Shown here in pieces: positions 35,885 through 45,628 of a stretch of DNA of 64,000 bases. The notes below the pieces were generated by a model, which saw only the letters and a list, made by a program, of their open reading frames with translations, made no database searches and was not told the DNA's origin. Positions within the stretch are counted from its first letter, which is position 1; the number at the start of each line of letters is the position of its first letter. The stretch is from contig NC_014328.1 of NCBI RefSeq assembly GCF_000143685.1, forward strand, positions 496,001 through 560,000, read 5' to 3'. This stretch comes from Clostridium ljungdahlii DSM 13528 (GTDB taxonomy: Bacteria; Bacillota; Clostridia; Clostridiales; Clostridiaceae). The translations under genes and the position numbers were made by a program.

Positions 35885-37288
35885 ATGGAAAAAATAAAAG
35901 AAGATTTTTATCATGACCTTCACGAAAAAAATAGAGATAGATTTTTAAAATTGGAAGCTAGAAAGTCAGAAATCCTAGAAGATAGAAAAGAATTTGTCTG
36001 TTATAACTCCAAGGACAAAGATACAAAAATCAGATGTGAGGAAAATAGTGTTTCTGGAGCTGTCAGTCAGAGAGCATGTGTGTATTGTGGAGCAAGGGTA
36101 GTTTTAAATCCTATAACAGATGCTTTTCATTTAATACATGGGCCAATAGGCTGCGCTGCTTATACGTGGGATCTTCGTGGAAGTTTATCAAGTGGTTCCG
36201 AATTATTTAGAAATAGTTTTTCTACGGATTTAAGTGAAACTGATGTTATATTTGGTGGCGAAAAAAAATTGAGAGCAGCTGTAGATGAAATAGTAAATAA
36301 ATTTCACCCAAAGGTTATATTCATATATGCAACCTGTATTGTAGGAGTTATCGGAGATGATGTAGATGCAGTCTGCAAGATGGCCGAAGAAAAATACAAA
36401 ATAAGAGTAATACCTGTGAAGTCTCCTGGATTTTCGGGGAATAAGTCTACTGGTTATAGAGCTGCCTGTAATGCCATATTGAAACTCATAGGAAATAAAA
36501 AAAGTGAAAAAAGGCTAAATGGAATCAATTATCTTGGTGACTTTAATCTGGCAGGAGAAGTATGGGTAGTAGAAAACTACTTGAAGAGGATAGGAATTAA
36601 CATTGTTTCAAAACTTACAGGTGATGGAAAAGTTGATGAAATAGTGAAAGCACCTGGGGCAAAACTTAACATAGTTCAGTGTGCCGGTTCTATGGGATAC
36701 TTAGCTAAAAAAATGGAAGAACTATATGATATTCCGTTTATAAAGACAAGTTTTGTAGGTCTTGAGGATACTGAAAATTCACTTTTGCAGGTGGCACATC
36801 TTGTAGGAAATGAAGAAACTGTAAAAAAGGCAGAAAAGCTTATAAAAGAAGAAGAAGAAAAGATACAACCTGAACTTGAATATTATAGGGGAAGGCTTAA
36901 AGGCAAAAAGGCTGCAATATATGTAGGAGGTGGCTATAAGGCCATATCACTTATAAAACAATTTAGGGACCTTGGAATTGAAACTGTAATGGTTGGAACT
37001 CAAACTGGAAAACCAGAAGATTATGAAATAATAAGGCAAATTACAAATGAGGGTACTGTAATACTTGATGATGCAAATCCTTATGAACTTGAAAGATTCA
37101 TGGTTGAAAAGGGAGCAGATGTCCTTGTAGGAGGAGTTAAAGAAAGACCCCTTGCATATAAACTTGGAGTTGCTTTTTGTGACCACAATCATGAGAGAAA
37201 ACACATACTTGGAGGATTTCAGGGAGCTATAAATTTTGCTAAGGAAATAGATTTGACTGTAAATAGTCCTGTTTGGCAATATATATAA
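35885..37288 (+). CDS. nifE: FeMo-cofactor scaffold protein NifE
   Basis: 467 residues from the ATG at 35885 (GGGGTGGG upstream). Homologous to NifD: RACVYCGARVVLNPITDAFHLIHGPIGCAAY holds two cluster cysteines and ATCIVGVIGDDVD the third. The substrate-site residues of NifD are changed. With NifN it forms a tetramer where the NifB product gains molybdenum and homocitrate before transfer to NifDK. The C-terminus keeps GGFQGAINFAKEI. The next gene follows after 22 bp and supplies both NifN and NifB. Confidence 0.95.
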   Translation: MEKIKEDFYHDLHEKNRDRFLKLEARKSEILEDRKEFVCYNSKDKDTKIRCEENSVSGAVSQRACVYCGARVVLNPITDAFHLIHGPIGCAAYTWDLRGSLSSGSELFRNSFSTDLSETDVIFGGEKKLRAAVDEIVNKFHPKVIFIYATCIVGVIGDDVDAVCKMAEEKYKIRVIPVKSPGFSGNKSTGYRAACNAILKLIGNKKSEKRLNGINYLGDFNLAGEVWVVENYLKRIGINIVSKLTGDGKVDEIVKAPGAKLNIVQCAGSMGYLAKKMEELYDIPFIKTSFVGLEDTENSLLQVAHLVGNEETVKKAEKLIKEEEEKIQPELEYYRGRLKGKKAAIYVGGGYKAISLIKQFRDLGIETVMVGTQTGKPEDYEIIRQITNEGTVILDDANPYELERFMVEKGADVLVGGVKERPLAYKLGVAFCDHNHERKHILGGFQGAINFAKEIDLTVNSPVWQYI

Positions 37289-37310
37289 ATTTTATGGAGG
37301 GATGATGGAG

Positions 37311-39992
37311 ATGAGCAATAAAAAATTGGTAAATGTAGATATAAATCCATGTAAAATGTGCATGCCTATGGGAGGAGTAATGGCCTTTAAGGGAATAGAA
37401 AATAATATGGTAATTTTACATGGTTCTCAAGGCTGCAGCACTTATATCAGAAGACATATGGCCACCCACTATAATGAGCCTGTGGATATAGCATCATCTG
37501 CTCTTACGGAACAGGGAACTGTATATGGTGGAAGTGAAAATTTGAAAAAAGGCCTTAGAAATATGATTAAAATGTATGAACCTACTACTATTGGTGTAAT
37601 GACAACCTGTCTTGCAGAGACCATAGGAGAGGATACAAAGAGGATAGTAGAAGAATTCTATAATGAAGAAAAGGATAATGAGAAAATTAAAAATATAAAG
37701 ATAATAACAGCATCTACACCGGGATATGGTGCTACCCAGGCAGAAGGTTACTTTCAAGTTTTAAGAAGTATTGTTGAACAAGCATGTGAAAAATCTGAGA
37801 GTACAGGAAAATTAAATATAATATGTGCCAACTTAAATCCGGGTGATGTGAGAAATATAAAACAAATATTAGATGATTTTAAAGTAGAATATACGATTTT
37901 ACCGGATGTATCTAATACCCTTGATTCTGCTCATAATGAAAAATATAAGAGAATTCCAGCTGGAGGAACTAAAATAGAAGATATTAGAAAAATGTCTGGA
38001 GCAGTAGGCACTATTGAAATGGGCATGACTATTTCGGATGATAAATCTCCTGGCACATATTTAAAAGATAAATTCAAAGTGCCTCTTTACAAATGTCCCA
38101 TACCAATAGGTTTTAGAAATACAAATAAATTTATTGAACTCATATCTAAAATAACTGGTATTTTAATACCCCATAAATACGTAGTTCAAAGGGGAAGATA
38201 TCTTGATGCCATGGTTGACAACCATAAGTATACAGGTGAGGCAAGGGTACTTTTATACGGAGAGCCGGAACTTGTATATGCAGTGTCAAGGCTTTGCGAA
38301 GAAAATGGAATATTAATAAAAATGATAGGTATGGGATCTAAAAATGAAATGCTTAGAGAAAAGTTAAAGGAAGAATTAAAGGTTCAAAAAGAGGAATGTA
38401 TCGTTTTAGATGATACTGATTTTAAAACTATGGAAGATTATGCTGAAAAGCTTAAAATAAATTTGATTATAGGAAATTCAGATGGTAGAAGAATGGCACA
38501 AAAATTGAAGCTTGAAATAATAAGAATAGGGTTTCCTATCCATGATAGAGTTGGAGGACAGAGGCAGGTAATAACATCATATAGTGGGTCTGCATTTTTA
38601 ATAGATTCTGTGGCAAATGTTATGCTTTCTCATACTCAAAATACTTACAGGGAAAAAGCTTATAATGACTTTTATGCGCCTTTTGCAAAAATGGCAGAAA
38701 AAGAAAGTATACAATCTCCTGCTGATAAAATCTGTACACATCCCTGTTTTGGGGATAATGCGCATGAATTTGCTAGAATGCATATACCAATAGCTCCAAA
38801 ATGTAATGTAAGTTGTAATTACTGCAGTAGAAAATATGATTGTGCAAATGAAAGCAGGCCGGGAGTAACAAGTGAGGTTTTGAGTCCAAAAGAAGCTCTT
38901 GAAAAGTTCAAAATTGTTAAGAGTAAAATGAAAAATTTGACTGTAGTAGGTATAGCAGGTCCTGGAGATGCCCTTGCAAATTTTGATCAGGTTAGAGAGT
39001 CGCTGAAGCTTATAAGAGAGTATTCTCCTGAAACAACTTTTTGCTTATCTACTAATGGACTTATGCTCCCATTCTATGCAAATGAACTGGTACAGCTTGG
39101 TGTATCACATGTCACAGTTACAATAAACACAGTAGACAGCAAAATAGGATTGAGAATATATAAAGAGGTAAATTATTTAGGACACAAATATATTGGAGAA
39201 GAAGGAGCAAAAATACTTTTAGACAACCAACTTACAGGACTAAGGTATCTGTGCTCCAAAGGTATAATATGCAAGGTGAATATAGTTATGCTCAAGGGTA
39301 TAAATGATAATCACATAAAAGAAGTAGTTAAGAAAGTTAAGGAATGTGGAGCATATATGACAAATATAATGCAGATGATACCAGTTTCGGGAAGTGTATT
39401 TGAAGATCTGCCTCTTGTTTCCAATATAGAATTAAATGAAATGAGAAAAAAATGTGAAGTGAGTATGAAACAAATGTACCACTGTAGACAGTGCAGGGCA
39501 GATGCCATAGGAACACTTTCAGAAGATCATTCTATAGATTTTAGAAATGTAGGCTGCGGAGGCTGTTTGGGCAAATGTTCTGATGATAAAAAAGTAGAAG
39601 AAGAGAAGCTCCTTAAAAATGCAGCTAAAAGTAAAAAATATAAGTTTGCAGTATCCTCTAAATCAGGTATTAATATAGATCAGCATTTTGGACACGCTAA
39701 TGAATTTTATATTTATACTTATAATGATGGAACTACAAAGTTTTTAGAAAAGAGGAATGTGGATAAATACTGCACAGGAGTGTACGAATGTGATGAACAT
39801 GAGGATAAAATGGAAAAAACCATGAAAGCCATAGGTGACTGTAATGCGGTTCTTGCACTTAGGGCAGGTGTTGATCCCACAGAAAAGTTAGAAAAAAGAG
39901 GAATTAAAGTTATTGAAATGTATGATTCTATAAACAAAGGTATAGTAAAAGCTGTAAAATTATTGGAAGACGATAAAATTCAAGTCTATTGA
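37311..39992 (+). CDS. nifN-B: NifN-NifB fusion: cofactor scaffold plus radical-SAM NifB
   Basis: 893 residues from the ATG at 37311, which has GGAGGG nine bases upstream; ATGs at 37302 and 37305 lie on that site. Residues 1 to about 455 are NifN (HGSQGCSTYIRRH, TTCLAETIGED). From about 475 comes NifB: the radical-SAM motif CNVSCNYCSRKYDC binds the 4Fe-4S cluster and S-adenosylmethionine, with GIAGPGDALAN next. The last 115 residues (from FAVSSKSGINIDQHFGHANEFYIY) are the NifX/NafY-like domain. One chain thus makes the NifB-co precursor and holds it on the scaffold. This fusion is characteristic of Clostridium. Confidence 0.95.
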   Translation: MSNKKLVNVDINPCKMCMPMGGVMAFKGIENNMVILHGSQGCSTYIRRHMATHYNEPVDIASSALTEQGTVYGGSENLKKGLRNMIKMYEPTTIGVMTTCLAETIGEDTKRIVEEFYNEEKDNEKIKNIKIITASTPGYGATQAEGYFQVLRSIVEQACEKSESTGKLNIICANLNPGDVRNIKQILDDFKVEYTILPDVSNTLDSAHNEKYKRIPAGGTKIEDIRKMSGAVGTIEMGMTISDDKSPGTYLKDKFKVPLYKCPIPIGFRNTNKFIELISKITGILIPHKYVVQRGRYLDAMVDNHKYTGEARVLLYGEPELVYAVSRLCEENGILIKMIGMGSKNEMLREKLKEELKVQKEECIVLDDTDFKTMEDYAEKLKINLIIGNSDGRRMAQKLKLEIIRIGFPIHDRVGGQRQVITSYSGSAFLIDSVANVMLSHTQNTYREKAYNDFYAPFAKMAEKESIQSPADKICTHPCFGDNAHEFARMHIPIAPKCNVSCNYCSRKYDCANESRPGVTSEVLSPKEALEKFKIVKSKMKNLTVVGIAGPGDALANFDQVRESLKLIREYSPETTFCLSTNGLMLPFYANELVQLGVSHVTVTINTVDSKIGLRIYKEVNYLGHKYIGEEGAKILLDNQLTGLRYLCSKGIICKVNIVMLKGINDNHIKEVVKKVKECGAYMTNIMQMIPVSGSVFEDLPLVSNIELNEMRKKCEVSMKQMYHCRQCRADAIGTLSEDHSIDFRNVGCGGCLGKCSDDKKVEEEKLLKNAAKSKKYKFAVSSKSGINIDQHFGHANEFYIYTYNDGTTKFLEKRNVDKYCTGVYECDEHEDKMEKTMKAIGDCNAVLALRAGVDPTEKLEKRGIKVIEMYDSINKGIVKAVKLLEDDKIQVY

Positions 39993-40009
39993 AGCAATTC
40001 GTAATATAC

Positions 40010-40163
40010 AATTTGTCAAAGAGCAAATATCAAAGAGTAAATAACAGATAATGATAATTTTTCTTCCTAGCGTCAGAAAATATTAAAATTATAGATTTCC
40101 TGAGGTACGAAGGAAGTCATCATTATTTGAACTCTGATATTTGAACTTTGAACTTTAACTGTG
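40010..40163. repeat. Palindrome with extended core CTGAGGTACGA between nifN-B and nifV-omega
   Basis: Core at 40100-40110. The left strand reads TTCTTCCTAGCGTCAGAAAAT and the right ATTTCCTGAGGTACGAAGGAA, giving stem-internal loop-stem. Outer arms pair GCAAATATCAAAGAG with CTCTGATATTTGAAC and AATAACAGATAATGAT with ATCATTATTTGA. Transcribed with the nif genes. Confidence 0.8.
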
Positions 40164-40179
40164 CATTGAAAGGTGGTGT

Positions 40180-41217
40180 ATGTATGTCCATTATATTAGG
40201 AAAAGAAAAAAATTTATTGTAGATAGAACTTTACCTGAAGTTGTAAAAAGGACTGAGATAGTTGACCAGGATTTAGTGGGTCAATTTATAGCACTTATTA
40301 AAAATATAGGTGTAGATTTTGTAGAAATTAATGGTGAAGTACTTCAAAAAATAAAAGACCTTCCTGAAAATGTAGATTACATATACAGGGTGGGAGATCT
40401 ATTAGATGTGTACGAATTTGAACATTTAATTATAGATTACAAAAAAGCTGAAACATTACCAAAGGAATTTTTAAATAAGCTAAGAAATAAAAAGATAATA
40501 TTAGAAGTAGATATTAAAGTTTTAGAGCAGTTTAATGTAGAAGATAACTGTAAAATTTTTAGTAAACTTAATATAATATGCATTAGAATAAAAGGCATTG
40601 TAAAGTATAACATAGCTGGGTGGAACAGACTTATAGAAAATATAAAAAATAGGTTTTCAGTATATGTGGATTTTTGTGCAGATGATAAATTTTATATGGC
40701 AACTTCCGTAAGCATTGAATCCTGTGTTGATGGTGCCGATGCTGTAACTGCAGCTTTTAATGGACAGGTTTATGGATTTGCATCTTTAGAAGAAGTTATT
40801 TTAGGATTAAAGATTATAAAAAATGGCAAAGTATGTGGAGACTTAGAATTTATGGAACAGCTAGCAGAAGTGTATACAAAACTTACTTGTGAAAAAGTGC
40901 ATCCTATGAAAGCTGTAATAGGAGAAGATATTTTTAAATATGAATCCGGTATTCATGTCGATGGTATAGAGAAAAATCCAGATAATTATGAACCTTATAG
41001 TCCCTATGATATTGGAAAGAAGAGAATCATGTATATAGGGAAACATTCCGGGAAAAAAGCAGTGATGATAAAACTGAAGGAACTTAATATAAACTATCAG
41101 GATGTAGATATTGGAGAATTTTTGAAAGAAATAAGAAAAAATAGCATTAAACTTAAAAGAAATATTTTTGATAAGGAACTGATTGCAATGTTTAATAATT
41201 TTAAAAATATTCAGTAA
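40180..41217 (+). CDS. nifV: Homocitrate synthase omega subunit (NifV-omega), with an uncertain start
   Basis: 345 residues. From residue 12 the chain (FIVDRTLPEVVKRTEIVDQ ... SVSIESCVDGADAV ... VIGEDIFKYESGIHVDGI ... MYIGKHSGKKAV) matches the C-terminal half of homocitrate synthases, with its own N-terminal part, as in clostridial NifV-omega. With NifV-alpha it condenses 2-oxoglutarate and acetyl-CoA to homocitrate for FeMo-co. The ATG at 40180 is only two bases from the ribosome-binding site AAAGGTGGTG. The better-placed ATG at 40184 reads MSIILGKEK and runs out of frame at an A7 run, so a frameshift or slippage is likely here. Confidence 0.85.
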   Translation: MYVHYIRKRKKFIVDRTLPEVVKRTEIVDQDLVGQFIALIKNIGVDFVEINGEVLQKIKDLPENVDYIYRVGDLLDVYEFEHLIIDYKKAETLPKEFLNKLRNKKIILEVDIKVLEQFNVEDNCKIFSKLNIICIRIKGIVKYNIAGWNRLIENIKNRFSVYVDFCADDKFYMATSVSIESCVDGADAVTAAFNGQVYGFASLEEVILGLKIIKNGKVCGDLEFMEQLAEVYTKLTCEKVHPMKAVIGEDIFKYESGIHVDGIEKNPDNYEPYSPYDIGKKRIMYIGKHSGKKAVMIKLKELNINYQDVDIGEFLKEIRKNSIKLKRNIFDKELIAMFNNFKNIQ

Positions 41218-41266
41218 CTATTCACTATTAATTATTAATTCTTAACTAAAAAAGGAGGTGCTTCAT

Positions 41267-42067
41267 ATGGATGTTAATGTTGTAGACACTACTTTAAGGG
41301 ATGGTGAACAGAAAGCAGGCATAGCCCTTGGAATAAATGAAAAAGTTAAAATTGCCAAAATTTTAAATGATATGGGTATTTATCAGATAGAAGTGGGTTC
41401 GGCAGCTATGGGTGGAGAAGAAAAAGCAAGTATTGAAAAAGTTGCAGCGTTGAATTTGAAAAGTAAAATATCATCATGGAACAGGGCAAATATTAAAGAT
41501 ATAGATGCTTCCATAGACTGTGGTGTAGATATAGTTCATATATCTATTCCTACATCTGATTTACAGATTAAATCTAAACTTGGAAAAGATAAAGCTTGGG
41601 TTTTAGAGCGTATAAAAAAATGTACAACCTATGCTTTAGAAAAAGGGTATGAAGTAACCGTAGGTATGGAGGATGCCACAAGGTCTGATATAAATTTTTT
41701 AATTGAATTTTGCACAGCTGTTTCTGAAATTGGTATCAAAAGAATAAGATATTCTGATACTGTAGGTATATCTTATCCAAGGAAAGTTTTTTATAGCATA
41801 AAAAAGTTACTTCAGGAAGTACCTATAGAAATAGAAATTCATGCTCATAATGATTTCGGAATGGCATTAGCAAATTCTCTTGCAGCTGTAGAAGCAGGAG
41901 CTAAGTTTGCAAACTGTACAATTTCAGGCGTAGGAGAAAGGGCAGGTAACTGTGACTTTATCAAATTTGCCAGAACTCTAGATATGTTTGAAGGCGAAAA
42001 AATATGTCCCCTAAATATCAATGATTTATTAGAAACAGAACAAATACTTAGGTGCCTGTCACTGTAG
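41267..42067 (+). CDS. nifV: Homocitrate synthase alpha subunit (NifV-alpha)
   Basis: 266 residues from the ATG at 41267 (AAAGGAGG eight bases upstream; the GTG at 41258 overlaps it). The catalytic TIM barrel of the HMGL-like/isopropylmalate synthase family: VDTTLRDGEQ near the N-terminus and the metal-binding HAHNDFGMALAN near 190, then GVGERAGNCDF. It carries the active site; the omega subunit supplies the rest. The last five codons (RCLSL) and the stop lie inside a GGTGCC repeat, so the natural C-terminus may have been replaced. Confidence 0.9.
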   Translation: MDVNVVDTTLRDGEQKAGIALGINEKVKIAKILNDMGIYQIEVGSAAMGGEEKASIEKVAALNLKSKISSWNRANIKDIDASIDCGVDIVHISIPTSDLQIKSKLGKDKAWVLERIKKCTTYALEKGYEVTVGMEDATRSDINFLIEFCTAVSEIGIKRIRYSDTVGISYPRKVFYSIKKLLQEVPIEIEIHAHNDFGMALANSLAAVEAGAKFANCTISGVGERAGNCDFIKFARTLDMFEGEKICPLNINDLLETEQILRCLSL

Positions 42068-42141
42068 TGGAACATTTATGTCCCCATTCGGTGCCTGTCA
42101 CCATAGTGAGATACTTTTGCTCCCTTTCGGTGCCTGCAACC
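42051..42141. repeat. GGTGCC repeat, copy 5 (double unit) at the end of the nif operon
   Basis: Three GGTGCCTGTCACC-type ends enclose two middles (AGTGGAACATTTATGTCCCCATTCG and AGTGAGATACTTTTGCTCCCTTTCG). The first end is read as the last codons and stop of nifV-alpha. Confidence 0.85.
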
Positions 42142-42243
42142 AGATAATGTAATTGCAGTAAAATAAATAAATCCTATCATTAAAGCAAAAATGTATGGTA
42201 CAATATTCATATATTGCTAAATAAGGTAGGAGGTAATAAGTAT

Positions 42244-45200
42244 ATGAAAAGAAATGCTATAAAGGCAATAAGCACCACGGCTGTACTATCGTTGCTGCTT
42301 TCACCAGCACTTCCTGTTACTTCTGCTAAAGCGGCAGCAGGGGAAGTTACAAAATTATCTGGAGCAGATTGTTATGAAACAGCAGCTGCAGTTGCTGAAC
42401 AAAATTGGACAAGTACTGACAATGTAATACTAGCCTCAGGTGAAGGATATGCAGATGCTATAAGTTCTGCAGTACTTGCGAAACAGTTGAATGCGCCTGT
42501 GCTTTTAACTGAGGCAGGATCTCTTAATTCTAATGCAAAATCTGCACTGGATAAGTTAAAACCAAAGAATATATATATAATAGGTGGAACGGCATCAATA
42601 TGCCAGAAAACAAGAGATGATCTAAAGAGTCAAGGTTATAATTTAATTGAGTTAAGTGGGAAAAATAGATATGAAACTAACCTTGCAGTAGCTAAAGAGC
42701 TTGTAAAGCTAGGGGTAAGTACAGATAATATAATGATGGTAGGTGGAGAAGGATTTGCAGATGCTCTATCTGCTGCACCTGTAGCAGCTGCTAAAGGTGA
42801 GATACTTTTACTTGGAGTTAATAGTACTCAGGCTATGAGTTCTATAGAGAATTTTATAAAGAGTAACAATTCTAAAGTTACTGTTGTAGGTACACAAGCT
42901 TTAATAAATGACGATACATATAAAAGTGTGGGTGCTGTAAACAGGATATCTGGAGGATCAGATAGATTTGCCACTAACTTAAATATATTAAACCAATTTG
43001 ACAGTGAACTGAAGGCAGATAAACTTTATATTGCAAATGCTTCCGGTGATAAATATGCAGATGCACTAATTGCAGCTTCTATAGCTGGAATAAGTGATGC
43101 ACCTCTTGTACTTATTGATGGTCAGGATGACAGTGGCACTGCAAATGCAATGAATTATATTAAAAATAAAGCAGGAAAAACTACGGATTTAAATCTTATA
43201 GAGGAAAATGGAATAGTTTCTGACAAAACTATCTCTGATATAAATGCAGCAGCATCAGGAAGCGGAGTTGAAAGTGCAACAGTTGGATCTGTATCTACAA
43301 ATGGACTTAATCAGATAAAGATTGTATTCAACACGGATGTGGATAAAAACTCTGCAGAGAGGGCTGCAAACTATCAAATAGATGGTGGAGATCTTGGATC
43401 AACTGTGCAAAATCAATCTACAGCAACACTTCAGGAGGACAATAGAACGGTTTTTATTACATTTTCTCATCCCTTTACTTTAAACAAGAGTGTGACTTTT
43501 ACTGTTAAAAGTGCTATAAATACAAAGAATTTAGGAAGTACTATACCTAAATATGACAAACAAATCACCTTTTCATCTATAGAGACTCCAACCCTTGATT
43601 CTATAACAGCTATAGGTGGAAACAAGTTAAGGGTGAAATTTTCAGAACCAATTAGAATGGACAGCAGTAATTTGTCTTCTTTCAAAATAAATAGGCAGAG
43701 TATAACTGCTTTTGGAATAAATACTTCTGATTCTGTTACTAAATTTAGGAATAAATCCTTAGATGGGGTGTGGGCTGATGGTGTAGACTTATATTTCAAT
43801 TCTCCACTTCCAGTAGGCAAAAATACCTTTACTGTGCCAAATGGAGAAGCTGGAAGCAAATTTAGTGATGCAGCCAATTTACCAATAAGCAGTACTTCAA
43901 AAGATTTTACTGTAAATTCTGTATCTGGAAACCCACAAGTTCAAAGTGTTACAAGTAACAATGTAGATACTATTTATATAAAGTACAATAGACCTATGGA
44001 TCAACAGACAGCTCTTGAACCAAGCAATTACAAACTAAATGGAACTACAGTAGATGTGGATGATTCTTATGTAACTTTTGATACGGGTTCTGGTGACACT
44101 ATAGTAAAGATTACAAAACTTGGAGATAAACTTAAGCAGGGAGAAAATACAGTTACTGTAAAGGGAAACGTTACAGATACTTTTGGAAACTACATAAATG
44201 AATCTAATATGAACCTTTATGTTGGAGGAGATACCACTAAACCTACAATATCTACAGCTAGTATTTTTGATGAAAAAACAATGAGAATTAAGTTTAACAA
44301 AGATGTTTCTACAAGTTATGCTCAAAATAAGGGAAATTATACTGTACTTGACTCCACAGGAGCGAATATTAGTTATGAAATTGATCAAATAAATGCTATA
44401 ACTATAGATGGAAACAGTAAAAGGACTTTTGACATAAAATTTAAAGAAAATGATCTTAAAGGTTCAAAATATACTTTGACTGTAAAAAATATAATTGATA
44501 CAGAAGCAAATCCCAATATAATGGATAATTATACTACTACATTATCTGGAATGGACAATGAAGGTACAAATGTAACTGAGATATTGAGAAGGGTAGATAA
44601 TCCTCATGCTGTTGCACTATTCTTTAGCAAGGCTATGGATCAATCTTCTTTAGAAAATTCATCTAATTATATGTATAAAGACGGTCAGGGATATACAAGA
44701 AGCTTACCATCCAGTGCTACAGTTACTCCAAGTATTGATGGCAAAAGTGTAACGATAGAATTTAATTCTGACTATACTATAGGCTCAGGAAGTAGCGGCT
44801 CCAGTGTAATTCAAATGGGAGTAAAAAATCTTAAGGATGTAGATGGAAATCCACTGGATCTTGGATCATATATGGGAGATATAACTATAGATGATAATAA
44901 TGATGGACCAGGACTTGTAGCAGGTACTGCCCAGATGACTTTCATAAGTAATGATATATATGTCAAGGTATCCCTTTCAAAACCATTAGATGTATTATCC
45001 TTTAATGATTTTCGAGTAGCAGGTTATGCACCGGATACTGGGTCTACAAGTGGAAATGATGTAACACTTATATTTAAATCTGGAATTAAAAATAATCAGA
45101 AAATAAATGCCATAAAAAATGCAGGTAGTATGACTAATGTAAGCATAGAAAATACAAGTTCTGTAGATGCAGCAGGACGTAACATAAAGTCTGGTTCTAC

Positions 45201-45576
45201 TGCAGTGTATATTCCCCCTATAACTAATCAGGATATGTGGTCTGCCAGTCCTAATTCTGGTATGAATGTTATAAATGTGGTATTTAATCAAGAAATAGAT
45301 GATGATATTGTTACTTCTTATAATGATGACTTCTTGTTTACAGATGAAGAAACAGGACAGCAATTAACGCCTACATCAGTTTGGGTAGATAATAGAACTC
45401 TTGTTTACAGATTTAATAATGGTACCTTAAATAAAGGTGATCGCATTTTAGTAAGAGCTAATAGTGATAGTTCTAAGATAAATGTAAGAAGTGAAAATCA
45501 CAATACTTCAGGATATACAATTTATTCTCCATCTGATAGTGATATTTCAGGTAAAATTGTAACGGTAGGAGAATAA
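42244..45576 (+). CDS. Second large S-layer protein (paralogue of the 19.8-kb gene)
   Basis: 1110 residues from the ATG at 42244, after TAGGAGGTAATAAGTAT; the frame is open further upstream without a better site. Signal peptide ends about ATSAKAAA (near 32). Three CWB2 modules (about 36-345) then SwmB/Big_5-like Ig modules (IKIVFNTDVDKNSAERAANYQI, IYIKYNRPMDQQTALEPSNY, MRIKFNKDVS). The third CWB2 module is degenerate: where IDVIGGTSVVPDS stands in the paralogue it has LNLIEENGIVSDK. Likely an alternative or minor surface-layer subunit. Confidence 0.9.
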   Translation: MKRNAIKAISTTAVLSLLLSPALPVTSAKAAAGEVTKLSGADCYETAAAVAEQNWTSTDNVILASGEGYADAISSAVLAKQLNAPVLLTEAGSLNSNAKSALDKLKPKNIYIIGGTASICQKTRDDLKSQGYNLIELSGKNRYETNLAVAKELVKLGVSTDNIMMVGGEGFADALSAAPVAAAKGEILLLGVNSTQAMSSIENFIKSNNSKVTVVGTQALINDDTYKSVGAVNRISGGSDRFATNLNILNQFDSELKADKLYIANASGDKYADALIAASIAGISDAPLVLIDGQDDSGTANAMNYIKNKAGKTTDLNLIEENGIVSDKTISDINAAASGSGVESATVGSVSTNGLNQIKIVFNTDVDKNSAERAANYQIDGGDLGSTVQNQSTATLQEDNRTVFITFSHPFTLNKSVTFTVKSAINTKNLGSTIPKYDKQITFSSIETPTLDSITAIGGNKLRVKFSEPIRMDSSNLSSFKINRQSITAFGINTSDSVTKFRNKSLDGVWADGVDLYFNSPLPVGKNTFTVPNGEAGSKFSDAANLPISSTSKDFTVNSVSGNPQVQSVTSNNVDTIYIKYNRPMDQQTALEPSNYKLNGTTVDVDDSYVTFDTGSGDTIVKITKLGDKLKQGENTVTVKGNVTDTFGNYINESNMNLYVGGDTTKPTISTASIFDEKTMRIKFNKDVSTSYAQNKGNYTVLDSTGANISYEIDQINAITIDGNSKRTFDIKFKENDLKGSKYTLTVKNIIDTEANPNIMDNYTTTLSGMDNEGTNVTEILRRVDNPHAVALFFSKAMDQSSLENSSNYMYKDGQGYTRSLPSSATVTPSIDGKSVTIEFNSDYTIGSGSSGSSVIQMGVKNLKDVDGNPLDLGSYMGDITIDDNNDGPGLVAGTAQMTFISNDIYVKVSLSKPLDVLSFNDFRVAGYAPDTGSTSGNDVTLIFKSGIKNNQKINAIKNAGSMTNVSIENTSSVDAAGRNIKSGSTAVYIPPITNQDMWSASPNSGMNVINVVFNQEIDDDIVTSYNDDFLFTDEETGQQLTPTSVWVDNRTLVYRFNNGTLNKGDRILVRANSDSSKINVRSENHNTSGYTIYSPSDSDISGKIVTVGE

Positions 45577-45580
45577 AATA

Positions 45581-45613
45581 TAAGCCCCCTAATATTTAAT
45601 ATCAGGGGGCTTA
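45581..45613. terminator. Bidirectional terminator between convergent surface-protein genes
   Basis: TAAGCCCCCT pairs with AGGGGGCTTA around an AT-rich loop; T-rich on both strands. It serves the S-layer gene (plus) and the CWB2 gene (minus). Confidence 0.9.
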
Positions 45614-45628
45614 TTATCTTTTCTTAAA

